Both the position numbers and the translations under genes were made by a program. The notes below the pieces were generated by a model. It was not told the DNA's origin, searched no databases, and was given only the letters and a program-made list of their open reading frames with translations. DNA of 58,678 nt from Loigolactobacillus jiayinensis (GTDB taxonomy: Bacteria > Bacillota > Bacilli > Lactobacillales > Lactobacillaceae), in assembly GCF_003946445.1 (NCBI RefSeq), contig NZ_RHOF01000023.1:1-58678 (forward strand). The letters are read 5' to 3'. Each line of letters opens with the position of its first letter. The stretch's first letter is position 1. Positions 8,103 to 16,657 of the stretch are shown here, piece after piece.

Positions 8103-8330
8103 TTATTTTTCAGTTTCTAAAAATTGTTTATAATGATCGTAATCGCGCCGAATTGGCTGAATTTGTTGTTCGAGATCCTCAATCGCTTCATCCTGTTCCA
8201 AGGTGCGTAGATCAGCACGTTGATCGGCAATTTCATTTTCGAGTAGGGTACGATGAATGCGCAGGTCCATTAATGCAATGTTCAATAATTTTTGAAAATC
8301 AGCATCGGACATGTCGTTTTTATTTAGCAT
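8103..8330 (-). CDS. Small coiled-coil protein
   Basis: A 75-residue, highly charged, helical protein with heptad-like spacing (LENEIADQRADLRTLEQDEA, then IEDLEQQIQPIRRDY). No family is recognised. A GTG nine bases upstream is in frame, but AGGAAG lies eight bases before the ATG at 8330, favouring this start. It overlaps the 3' end of mobA by 11 bases, so the two are translationally linked. A role in the nitrate reductase or Moco system is suggested only by position. Confidence 0.65.
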   Translation of the reverse strand: MLNKNDMSDADFQKLLNIALMDLRIHRTLLENEIADQRADLRTLEQDEAIEDLEQQIQPIRRDYDHYKQFLETEK

Positions 8331-8907
8331 GGGGTTCACTTCCTATATTTTGATTCAGATTAGTCAATGCGTTACTGGCAGGTACGTTTAGGGGCTGACA
8401 GCGGGCGATGTTGACGATAAAGGTTTGTAACCGGCGCTGGCCACTGGTTAAAAATTGGCGGACGGTAGCCTGCTCAGTGTAAAAATGGGCCAACGCGTAA
8501 TGCGCTTGTGCAGGCGTTTGTAGAAAATGCCGCGGCTGTTGTGCCAGTTTTGTTAGCAGGTCCGGGGTTAGATAAGGATAATCGGTTGCCACCATTAGAT
8601 AGTCGCGGCGCCGCGGTTGTTGTGCCGTAACGGCGTACAAACCGCCAAGTGGCCCGCAATCTGTAAACTCAGGCTGATCGACGCAAACTTGCACGTGATC
8701 ATTGGTGGCGAATAAATGCTGTAAGGCGACGGCATTATCAGCGTTGGCGGCAATAAAAATTTGTGCCGTTAAGGGCAATAAATGTTGCACCGCTAAAACT
8801 ACATTCGGTTGTGTTTGCGCCGCCACGATAGCCAATGCTTTATCACGGCCAAAGCGGCGCGAACGCCCACCGGCCAGCACGATACCAGTTGGTTTATTTT
8901 TCAGCAT
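8320..8907 (-). CDS. mobA: Molybdenum cofactor guanylyltransferase MobA
   Basis: A 195-residue nucleotidyltransferase that adds GMP to Mo-molybdopterin to give MGD, the cofactor form used by NarG. The signature [14 protein letters not shown] begins about residue 12, and DCGPLGG and a short version of the PYL loop follow. The frame is open to 8937, but the ATG at 8907 gives the usual short lead before LAGG. It overlaps moaC by 14 bases and is overlapped by the coiled-coil gene, forming a tightly packed series. Confidence 0.88.
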   Translation of the reverse strand: MLKNKPTGIVLAGGRSRRFGRDKALAIVAAQTQPNVVLAVQHLLPLTAQIFIAANADNAVALQHLFATNDHVQVCVDQPEFTDCGPLGGLYAVTAQQPRRRDYLMVATDYPYLTPDLLTKLAQQPRHFLQTPAQAHYALAHFYTEQATVRQFLTSGQRRLQTFIVNIARCQPLNVPASNALTNLNQNIGSEPHAK

Positions 8908-9376
8908 GATAGGTGAAGTGGCCGCTTTTGCCGCCATCCTTCTCCAATAAATGCACGTTGCTGATCAGCATGCCGCGATCCATGGCTTTACACATGTCGT
9001 AAATCGTTAGTAGGCTGATCTGACAGGCGTTCAAGGCTTCAATTTCTACACCGGTAACGTGCTTAGTCTTAACGGTGACCACCGCTGTGATCGTATCTTG
9101 CTCGTTATCGCTAAAATGAATATCAACACCAGTTAATGGAATTAAATGGCACATTGGAATGAGGTTACTGGTTTGCTTAGCGGCCATGATACCAGCGACT
9201 TGGGCCACGGCCAGCACGTCACCTTTTTTCATAGTGCCGGCGTGGATGCGGTCTAAGGTTTCTGGATGCATCGTGATCTGGCCGGTGGCTTTGGCAGTAC
9301 GTGCCGTGACGGCTTTAGCAGTCACATCAACCATTTTGGCGCGATTTTGGTCGTTGAAATGAGTTAGTTCAGCCAA
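8894..9376 (-). CDS. moaC: Cyclic pyranopterin monophosphate synthase MoaC
   Basis: A 160-residue protein with the MoaC core: [15 protein letters not shown] near the N-terminus, ILAV-type helix, the conserved [11 protein letters not shown], and [27 protein letters not shown]. It makes cyclic pyranopterin monophosphate from the MoaA product. GAAGGA precedes the ATG one base after the mobB stop. moaA, whose product it needs, is not in the window. Confidence 0.93.
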   Translation of the reverse strand: MAELTHFNDQNRAKMVDVTAKAVTARTAKATGQITMHPETLDRIHAGTMKKGDVLAVAQVAGIMAAKQTSNLIPMCHLIPLTGVDIHFSDNEQDTITAVVTVKTKHVTGVEIEALNACQISLLTIYDMCKAMDRGMLISNVHLLEKDGGKSGHFTYHAEK

Positions 9377-9871
9377 TTAGAGTCCTTCTTTCTGTAAATA
9401 GGTCGTAAACCAAGCTTGGCGCGCTGCGGTAGTACCGAAATCAAGGCAGTCGTTGAACTCAGGTGCGTGTAAGCTGGCGTAGGCCATAATGTGACTTAAG
9501 TGATCAAAGTCGCTGGGCCGTTCACCTGGACGCACCAAAACAATTTTCGGATAGGCGGCTTTTTTAAAGCCTTCTAATAGGCAAAATTGGCCTGGCTGCG
9601 CGTAAGTGGCAATCAATTGTGCAGCGGTTGGCGGTTGGGTCACCTGCTGCTGTAACATGACAGCCTGATCCGTTGCTAGCAAAACCGTTTGGGTGCCGGC
9701 AGCGGTGAAACGCGATGTGTCAGTACCTGGTTGATCCATTTGGCCACGATGCACGTCGTGTTTAAGCACAAAAACGGCGTGCTGGCGCTGTTTTAAAATG
9801 ACCAAAAAGTCATTAACAGTCGTCGTTTTACCACTTTTTTTAAAGCCGACTACTTGAAGGGGAGTAACCAT
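9377..9871 (-). CDS. mobB: Molybdopterin-guanine dinucleotide biosynthesis protein MobB
   Basis: A 164-residue P-loop protein; the Walker A motif is GFKKSGKTT at residues 9-17. It aids MobA in MGD formation by binding GTP. The KHDVHRGQMDQPGTDTSRF stretch and LLEGFKKAAYPKIVLVR are family hallmarks. GAGGTGG lies inside the end of moeA, which it overlaps by 22 bases, so translational coupling is likely. Confidence 0.9.
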   Translation of the reverse strand: MVTPLQVVGFKKSGKTTTVNDFLVILKQRQHAVFVLKHDVHRGQMDQPGTDTSRFTAAGTQTVLLATDQAVMLQQQVTQPPTAAQLIATYAQPGQFCLLEGFKKAAYPKIVLVRPGERPSDFDHLSHIMAYASLHAPEFNDCLDFGTTAARQAWFTTYLQKEGL

Positions 9872-11070
9872 GTTTCCACCTCGCTGTGCAGTGGTAACGG
9901 TTCATGGCTGTGCGGAATTTTGAATAGGCAGGTGGTTGATTGTAAGTTGCCTAGCGCACCAGAAACGTCACTGCCGTTTAATTGGACTTGATAATGACCA
10001 TCGACTAGTTGATAAACACCACGCAAGACTTTATCGTAGCCGTTAGTTTTCGGATAAACACGTGCCAATCTAGCGCTGACTTTTTGGCTGCGTGATGGCT
10101 GATGAACCCAACGGCGTAGTAAAGGTTCAGTGAATAAGTAAAAACCAGTATAGCAAGCACCAGGGTTGCCTGACAAGGCAAAAATTAAAGTATCGTCATC
10201 GACAAAAGCGGTGGTGACACTGCCGGGGCGCATTTTCAATTTATTAAATAATAATTGATCGGAATCGCGTGCGGTAGTGGCTAAGTAATCGAAATCGCCG
10301 ACTGAGACGCCACCATCAGTAATGATTAAGTCATTGGTCTTTTTCAACCGCTCTAAGTTGGTTTGAAGTAGTTCGAAATCATCAATTAGTTGAATCGTTT
10401 CGGTGACGATGGCGCCGCTTTCTGCGACTAAGTTAGCGATCAATGGACCATTACTGTTGAAAATTTTACCAGGTTGTGGTGCATCGCCGGACTGCAATAA
10501 TTCGGTGCCAGTGGTGACGATGGCAACGCGTGGTTGGCGGTAAACGTTAACTTCAGTGGCGCCAAAAGCAGTCAATAGACTAAGGCCGCCAGGGTTTAAT
10601 TCAGTACCAGCGGCAATCAACAAGGCGCCGGCTTTGAACTCGGAGCCAGCCGGGGTAATGTTATCGCGGTCTTGGCTGACCATAATTTTAACGGCATCTG
10701 GCTGGTCAGGCACGCTGCGGGTTTGTTCCAGCATAATTACTTTAGCGGCATTGTCTGGTACAAAGGCACCAGTCATGATCCGTGCTGTTTCATTTTCACC
10801 CAGGTCGCCGTCAAAGGTAGCACCGGCCTGAATTTCGCCTACAACATGAAAATTCTTGGGAAAATCGTGATCGTCGGCGTCACGAATGGCATAACCGTCG
10901 TAACCAGAGCGACGGAAATTGGGATAATCGTACGCCGCTAATGCATCTTCAGCGAGAACGCGATGATTGGCGTCGCTGATGGCGATGGTTTCAACTTGTT
11001 GTGGTAGCTTTAAAGCTACCAATTTAGCTTGAGCTTCTTCTAATGTAATTGGTTTACGTCGTTCTAACAT
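9850..11070 (-). CDS. moeA: Molybdopterin molybdenumtransferase MoeA
   Basis: A 406-residue MoeA, full length for the family. It inserts molybdate into adenylylated molybdopterin. Seen: RRSGYDGYAIR, GEIQAGA, RIMTGAFVP, the MoaB/Mog-like domain with VAIVTTGTEL and FNSNGPLIANL, TDGGVSVGDFDYL, and FALSGNPGACYTGFYLF. It lies nine bases downstream of moaB and overlaps mobB, in one Moco operon. Confidence 0.94.
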   Translation of the reverse strand: MLERRKPITLEEAQAKLVALKLPQQVETIAISDANHRVLAEDALAAYDYPNFRRSGYDGYAIRDADDHDFPKNFHVVGEIQAGATFDGDLGENETARIMTGAFVPDNAAKVIMLEQTRSVPDQPDAVKIMVSQDRDNITPAGSEFKAGALLIAAGTELNPGGLSLLTAFGATEVNVYRQPRVAIVTTGTELLQSGDAPQPGKIFNSNGPLIANLVAESGAIVTETIQLIDDFELLQTNLERLKKTNDLIITDGGVSVGDFDYLATTARDSDQLLFNKLKMRPGSVTTAFVDDDTLIFALSGNPGACYTGFYLFTEPLLRRWVHQPSRSQKVSARLARVYPKTNGYDKVLRGVYQLVDGHYQVQLNGSDVSGALGNLQSTTCLFKIPHSHEPLPLHSEVETWLLPFK

Positions 11071-11079
11071 AAATGTAAC

Positions 11080-11547
11080 CTACTTTCGTCTTTCAAATAA
11101 CAAATGGTGTAATTCTGGCAAAATTAGCTGCTGCAGTGCCGTTTGACAAGCACTGGTCGAGCCGGGCAACACAAAGCACAATTGCTCGCGGACGTTGAAG
11201 CCAGCCAAGGCCCGTGAGGCTAGGGCGTGGGTGCCGATTTCTTCAAAACTAATTTGACGAAATTGTTCGCCAAAGCCGGGAATCGTTACAGGCAGCAGTG
11301 GTTCTAAAGCGTCAAAGGTAACATCGCGGCGGGCGATACCAGTGCCACCGTTGGTAATAATAATATCAGGATCAGTTTGTTCTTCCTTTAAGAAGGCACT
11401 TTGAATCGCCACAATATCATCAGGGACAACTAAGCGCTGACTAACAGAGATTTCTGCAGTCGCTAACGCGGTAGCAATCGTTTGACCACTTTTGTCATTG
11501 TCTAAGGTACGGGTATCGCTGATGGTTAAAATTGTTGCCGTAGTCAT
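11080..11547 (-). CDS. moaB: Molybdopterin adenylyltransferase-family protein MoaB
   Basis: A 155-residue MoaB/Mog protein with ILTISDTRTLDNDKSGQTI at the N-terminus and TNGGTGIARRDVT as the molybdopterin-binding loop, followed by FVLPGSTSACQ. It adenylylates molybdopterin before metal insertion. The frame is open to 11592, but the ATG at 11547 follows GAAGGT and overlaps the moeB stop as ATGA, so I use that start. Confidence 0.9.
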   Translation of the reverse strand: MTTATILTISDTRTLDNDKSGQTIATALATAEISVSQRLVVPDDIVAIQSAFLKEEQTDPDIIITNGGTGIARRDVTFDALEPLLPVTIPGFGEQFRQISFEEIGTHALASRALAGFNVREQLCFVLPGSTSACQTALQQLILPELHHLLFERRK

Positions 11548-12590
11548 TGTGGTTGACCTTCTTTCTTGATTGGAGCTTTCAGTAGCTGCCACAGCGCGCG
11601 ATAATGCTGCTGGGCTTGTTGTTCATTTAATTTATAGAGTTGTACTTTGCCGGTTTTAAAGTAGCTGGCCGGTGCCTCATGCCAAGTGAAGGTCACCATA
11701 CTTGGTGTTACCCGATACGCAACTTGATTGGCGGCTAACGTAGCCGTCACTTCGGTAATGCTACGGCTTTGAGGCAAATACACGGACCACGCATCGCTGC
11801 CACATAAGCGGCGCAATAACGTTCTATCATTGAGCTTGATTGAAACCTGTTCGTGCTGACAAACAGGACAGTCCGGCTGCTTTTTAACGTGAAAGGTTTG
11901 CTGAGCAGGCGGCCAACAACTGACCGTCGTTAACTGGTCGAGCGCACCTTCACCGCTAACAATGTAACGCATGGCAATTGCTACTTGTAAGCTGGAGACC
12001 AAGGGAATCAGCGGGGTGGCCACACCTAAAATGTCGCAGTCACGTTCTTTTAGCTTGGTTAGATCAGGGAAGACGCATTCTAGGCAAGGACCCTGACTGG
12101 GATTTAGCAACATCAATTGGCCGGAAACACCAGCACAAGCGGCAAAGACAAACGGAAAATGCTGATTTAGCGCTAACCGGTTGAGCATATCGCGCACGCT
12201 AAAATTGTCGCTACAATCGAGTGCTAATGTCAATGGCTGCATTTGTGCTAACAGCTCTGGCCGCAGTTCTACTGGGAAAACTTCGATTTGAACTTCGTGA
12301 TTGATTTGGCGTAATTTGGCGGCGGCGGCATCGACCTTGAATAGCTCGTTGGCCGCATCAGCTTCGGTGAACAGGCTTTGTCGCTGTAAGTTAGTCTCAC
12401 TAACGGTATCAGGGTCGACGAGATAAAGCGTGCCGACACCAGCACGGACTAATTGTTCCGCGGCGTAAGTGCCTAAGGCGCCGCAGCCGACGAGCATAAT
12501 CGTGCTGGCACTGATTTCAGCTTGGCCAGCGGCACCAATTTGTTTGACGCGAATTTGCCGATCATAGCGTTCGATGATGTTCACCTCCAC
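11544..12590 (-). CDS. moeB: MoeB/ThiF/HesA-family sulfur-carrier adenylyltransferase
   Basis: A 348-residue E1-like enzyme. RYDRQIRVKQIGAAGQ and the nucleotide loop LVGCGALGTYAAEQLVRAG open the protein; DNFSVRDMLNR and a zinc site of CLEC (after GPC) and CPVC follow. It would adenylylate the C-terminus of a ubiquitin-like sulfur carrier, MoaD in this context, although moaD is not in the window. About 100 residues after the zinc site do not look like a rhodanese domain and I cannot assign them. It is the first gene of the minus-strand Moco operon, divergent from narG. Confidence 0.85.
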   Translation of the reverse strand: MEVNIIERYDRQIRVKQIGAAGQAEISASTIMLVGCGALGTYAAEQLVRAGVGTLYLVDPDTVSETNLQRQSLFTEADAANELFKVDAAAAKLRQINHEVQIEVFPVELRPELLAQMQPLTLALDCSDNFSVRDMLNRLALNQHFPFVFAACAGVSGQLMLLNPSQGPCLECVFPDLTKLKERDCDILGVATPLIPLVSSLQVAIAMRYIVSGEGALDQLTTVSCWPPAQQTFHVKKQPDCPVCQHEQVSIKLNDRTLLRRLCGSDAWSVYLPQSRSITEVTATLAANQVAYRVTPSMVTFTWHEAPASYFKTGKVQLYKLNEQQAQQHYRALWQLLKAPIKKEGQPQ

Positions 12591-12985
12591 TTGGTTTCTA
12601 GATCAGGGTTATAAGTTGAGTTTGAAATACTTTTAATGGCAAAATAAGAGCTGTAAACGGAAAAATTAAGCGCTCACACAAAATCTGCTCATTTTTTACA
12701 AAAACTTCTATGTTTTTCGCAAAATTCGGGCAATTCCCTAATCGAAGTATAGCATTGTAAATGATATTGTGAATATTAGGGAAAAGTCTTACTTTTGTGT
12801 GCAACTTTTCGCCAACCAAGATAGCGGCACCAAATGATCCAATTGAACAAATTAGTTCACTGAGTTATTTTGGACGTTTTTTTGATTGTTAAACCTTCAG
12901 TAAAGTTAATGTGTAGTAACCAGTGGTACAGCAACGATAACGTTCAAAAAATCGCAATCAAGTTCTGGAAGGGACGTGAGTCATC
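12591..12985. promoter_or_regulatory. Divergent moeB/narG control region
   Basis: This 395-bp gene-free stretch is AT-rich and separates two divergent operons. On the minus strand a TATACT (12747-12752) could be the moeB -10 box, with an imperfect NreC-like half site TTAGGG (12776-12781) beyond it. Another imperfect GGG/CCC pair is at 12728-12739. Toward narG a weak pair TTGATT (12882-12887) and GTTAAT (12905-12910) is 17 bp apart. The open frame inside this region is not credible as a gene. Confidence 0.5.
12844..12859. promoter_or_regulatory. CRP/FNR-spaced palindrome upstream of narG
   Basis: TGAAC-AAATTA-GTTCA is a perfect 5-bp inverted repeat with six bases between arms, the geometry of CRP/FNR-family sites. 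If the weak promoter at 12882-12910 is real, the palindrome is centred near -65, a class I position. The binding protein is unknown. Confidence 0.4.
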
Positions 12986-15900
12986 GTGAAATCTCGCTTT
13001 TTCAAGCAAGTTGAGAAGTTTAACGGCAGTTTTACCCAGCTAGAAGAAAATAACCGTCGTTGGGAAAAATTGTACAAGCAACGTTGGGCCCATGACAAAG
13101 TCGTTCGTACGACACATGGGGTCAATTGTACAGGTTCTTGTAGTTGGAATGTTTATGTCAAACAAGGCATTATTACTTGGGAACATCAAGCAACGGATTA
13201 CCCGTCGTGCGGCCCGAATATGCCAGAATTTGAACCCCGTGGCTGCCCACGTGGTGCTAGCTTTTCTTGGTATGAATATAGCCCGGTTCGGATCAAGTAT
13301 CCTTATATCCGCGGCAAGTTGTGGCAATTATGGACTGACGCGAAAAAAGCTACCGGTGATCCAGTAGCAGCGTGGCAAAGTATTGTTGAAGATAAAGAAA
13401 AAACTAAATACTACAAGAGTGCCCGCGGTCATGGTGGCTTAGTTCGTGTTCATTGGAACGAAGCGCTGGAATTGATTTCTACCATGCTGATCTACACGTT
13501 GAAAAAATATGGTCCTGATCGTATCGCTGGTTTTTCACCGATTCCAGCTATGTCGATGATCAGTTACGCTTCTGGTGCCCGTTTCCTTTCATTATTAGGC
13601 TCAGAAATGTTGAGTTTCTATGATTGGTACGCGGATCTACCACCGGCTTCACCACAAGTTTGGGGTGAACAAACCGACGTGCCAGAATCCAGTGACTGGT
13701 ATAACAGTCAATACATCATGATGTGGGGCTCCAATGTGCCATTGACACGGACGCCTGATGCGCATTTCATGACCGAAGCACGTTATCATGGTGCTAAAAT
13801 TGTGGCCGTCAGCCCTGATTATGCGGAAAACGTTAAGTTCGCCGATAACTGGTTAGCGCCACATCCCGGGACCGACGCGGCATTAGCGCAAGGGATGACC
13901 CACGTTATTTTAAATGAATATTATCAAAAGCGGCAAGAGCCACAATTTATTAACTACGCTAAGCAATTTACTGACTTACCGTTCTTAGTTTTCTTAGATC
14001 CAAGTGCCGCTAATGATAGTCACTTTACATCAGGTCGCTTTGTTCGTATTAGTGATTTGACTAGCGACGAAGCAGTCGCCAATGCGGAATGGAAACCAGT
14101 TGTTTGGGACGAAGATACGCAGAAAATCGTCGTACCAAATGGCACAGTCGGCCAACGCTGGGAAGATAACCGTAAGTGGAATCTGACCTTGAAGGACGAC
14201 GATGGGAACCCAATTAATCCTGAATTAAGTGTTGGCGCCGATAGCGAAAATGTTATCGTTGACTTTCCAGTATTTGACAGCCAAGGTAATTCTGTTTTAC
14301 CACGGCATTTACCAGTCCGTTCGGTGACGCTCGCTAATGGTCAACAAAAATTAGTTACTACCGTTTACGATTTGATGATGAGTCAATACGGCATTAAGCG
14401 CAATGCGGATGACGATTTGGCTGCCAATGGCTACGATGATGCAGCTAGCACATACACACCAGCGTGGCAAGAAGGTGTGACTGGCGTTAAGCAAAGTATC
14501 GTTGTGCAAATTGCACGTGAATTCGCGCAAAATGCCATCGACACTGGCGGTAAATCAATGGTGATCATGGGTGCCGGAATTAATCACTGGTTTAACAGCG
14601 ATATGAATTACCGGACGATCATTAATATGTTACTGCTGTGTGGCTGTGAAGGCGTTTCTGGTGGCGGCTGGGCCCATTATGTTGGCCAAGAAAAGCTACG
14701 ACCAGCTGAAGGTTGGGCGACAATTGCCTTTGCCAATGACTGGCAACCAGGTGGCGCCCGCCAGCAAAATGGGACTTCCTTCTTCTATTTTGCCAGCGAT
14801 CAGTGGAAGTACGACGAATTGGACAATCGCGCGTTGAAGTCACCAGTTAAAAAGGTGAAACACAGCTACGATCATCCTGCCGACTACAACCAAATGGCGA
14901 TCCGCCTTGGTTGGTTGCCTGGTTATCCACAATTTAACCGCAACTCCTTGGACTTTGCCAAGCAGTATCAGACCACCGATATTGGTGAAATTAGCAAAAA
15001 AGTGGTTAGCGAGCTGAAATCTGGCGACTTACATTTTGCTGCTGAAGATCCTGATGCACCATTGAATCAGCCTAAAGCGATGTTTGTTTGGCGCTCGAAC
15101 TTATTTGCTTCATCTGGTAAGGGCCAAGAATATTTCATGAAACACTTATTAGGCGCTGAAAATGGGTTATTGGCGAAGAGTAATGATAACTTCAAGCCAA
15201 CTGAAATGAAGTGGAACGACGAAACGGTCGAAGGCAAGCTAGACTTGTTGGTTTCCTTAGATTTCCGGATGGTTACGACGCCATTGTATGCTGATGTTGT
15301 TTTGCCGGCAGCAACTTGGTACGAAAAGGAAGATTTGTCATCTACTGATATGCATCCGTTTATCCATCCATTTAACGCTGCTGTTAGCCCATTATGGGAA
15401 TCTAAGAGTGATTGGCAGACCTTTGCTGCTATTGCCCGTAAGTTCTCTAGTATGGCGGCTAAATACATGCCAGAGCCAGTTTATGATTTGAAGACACAAC
15501 CATTGGCGCATGATACCAAGCAAGAAATCTCACAACCATTAGGCGAGATCAAGGATTGGAAGTACGGCGAAGTTGAACCAATTCCGGGTAAAACAATGCC
15601 AAGCTTATCCTTAGTCAAGCGTGATTATACGCAGGTTTACTCAAAGTATGTTGCCTTAGGACCACATGCTAACGGTAATACTGGCGCCACTGGTTATTCT
15701 TACAGTGTTAAGCCAGAATACGCGGAGTTACGTGATCGTAACTCGGTTTGGGATGATGGTATCAACGCTGATTGTCCAAAACTAGATCAAGATAAGAAAG
15801 TTGCGGAAGCAGTCTTATTGCTGTCTAGTGCAACCAATGGTCATGTGGCACAACGGGCTTGGGCTGATGCTGAAGCTAAAACTGGCCGTAAGCTGCAAGA

Positions 15901-16657
15901 TATTAGTGCTGGGCGTACTGAGGAGAAGATCACCTTTAAGGCCATCACCACTGAGCCACGGGAAGCCATCCCAACGCCAGTTTTCAGTAGCTCCAAGCAT
16001 GACGGTAATCGCTATTCACCATTTACCTTAAATATTGAACGTTTAGTGCCATTCCGAACCTTAACCGGTCGGCAACAGTTCTATTTGGATCACGAAACGT
16101 TCCAAGAATACGGTGAAGAACTCGCCACGTACAAGCCAACCTTGCCACCGACAGTCATGGGGCCAAAAGACACCAAGATCACGCCGGAAGCTAACGAGTT
16201 GACGCTACGTTATATGACACCGCATGGTAAGTGGAATATTCACACGATGTACTACGATAATTTGACCATGTTAACGTTATTCCGCGGTGGCCCTAACGTT
16301 TGGCTCAGCCCAGTAGACGCTGATAAAATCGGCATCAAGGATAACGATTGGTTGGAACTTTATAACCGTAATGGTGTTGTCACCGCGCGGGCTGTCGTTA
16401 GTCACCGGATGCCTGAAGGTTCCATGTATATGTATCATGCACAAGATATGGAAATTCAAGAACCGCTGTCAGTTATCACTGGTAACCGTGGTGGTAGCCA
16501 TAATGCGCCAACGCAAATTCACATTAAGCCAACGCAAATGGTTGGTGGCTATGCACAATTGAGTTACGGCTTTAACTATTATGGTCCAATCGGTAACCAA
16601 CGTGATCTTTACGTTAAAGTCAGAAAATTGAAGAAGGTGAACTGGAATGAGGATTAA
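12986..16657 (+). CDS. narG: Respiratory nitrate reductase alpha subunit NarG
   Basis: A 1223-residue Mo-bisMGD subunit that reduces nitrate to nitrite on the cytoplasmic side of the membrane. His44, Cys48, Cys52 and Cys87 fit the FS0 [4Fe-4S] ligand set with the HxxxCxxxC spacing. Long matches to the family are seen at the N-terminus, around GFSPIPAMSMISYASGARF with YDWYADLPPASPQ, and at the C-terminus (YGPIGNQRDLYVKVRKL). The start codon is GTG after GGAAGGGACG. It overlaps narH by 11 bases. It is not exported and lacks a twin-arginine signal, as expected for NarG. Full length with no break. Confidence 0.97.
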   Translation: MKSRFFKQVEKFNGSFTQLEENNRRWEKLYKQRWAHDKVVRTTHGVNCTGSCSWNVYVKQGIITWEHQATDYPSCGPNMPEFEPRGCPRGASFSWYEYSPVRIKYPYIRGKLWQLWTDAKKATGDPVAAWQSIVEDKEKTKYYKSARGHGGLVRVHWNEALELISTMLIYTLKKYGPDRIAGFSPIPAMSMISYASGARFLSLLGSEMLSFYDWYADLPPASPQVWGEQTDVPESSDWYNSQYIMMWGSNVPLTRTPDAHFMTEARYHGAKIVAVSPDYAENVKFADNWLAPHPGTDAALAQGMTHVILNEYYQKRQEPQFINYAKQFTDLPFLVFLDPSAANDSHFTSGRFVRISDLTSDEAVANAEWKPVVWDEDTQKIVVPNGTVGQRWEDNRKWNLTLKDDDGNPINPELSVGADSENVIVDFPVFDSQGNSVLPRHLPVRSVTLANGQQKLVTTVYDLMMSQYGIKRNADDDLAANGYDDAASTYTPAWQEGVTGVKQSIVVQIAREFAQNAIDTGGKSMVIMGAGINHWFNSDMNYRTIINMLLLCGCEGVSGGGWAHYVGQEKLRPAEGWATIAFANDWQPGGARQQNGTSFFYFASDQWKYDELDNRALKSPVKKVKHSYDHPADYNQMAIRLGWLPGYPQFNRNSLDFAKQYQTTDIGEISKKVVSELKSGDLHFAAEDPDAPLNQPKAMFVWRSNLFASSGKGQEYFMKHLLGAENGLLAKSNDNFKPTEMKWNDETVEGKLDLLVSLDFRMVTTPLYADVVLPAATWYEKEDLSSTDMHPFIHPFNAAVSPLWESKSDWQTFAAIARKFSSMAAKYMPEPVYDLKTQPLAHDTKQEISQPLGEIKDWKYGEVEPIPGKTMPSLSLVKRDYTQVYSKYVALGPHANGNTGATGYSYSVKPEYAELRDRNSVWDDGINADCPKLDQDKKVAEAVLLLSSATNGHVAQRAWADAEAKTGRKLQDISAGRTEEKITFKAITTEPREAIPTPVFSSSKHDGNRYSPFTLNIERLVPFRTLTGRQQFYLDHETFQEYGEELATYKPTLPPTVMGPKDTKITPEANELTLRYMTPHGKWNIHTMYYDNLTMLTLFRGGPNVWLSPVDADKIGIKDNDWLELYNRNGVVTARAVVSHRMPEGSMYMYHAQDMEIQEPLSVITGNRGGSHNAPTQIHIKPTQMVGGYAQLSYGFNYYGPIGNQRDLYVKVRKLKKVNWNED

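Noticed and set aside
12598-12819. A 73-codon minus-strand frame upstream of moeB
   Set aside because: No ribosome binding site, odd composition, and it lies over the control region with promoter and operator-like sites.
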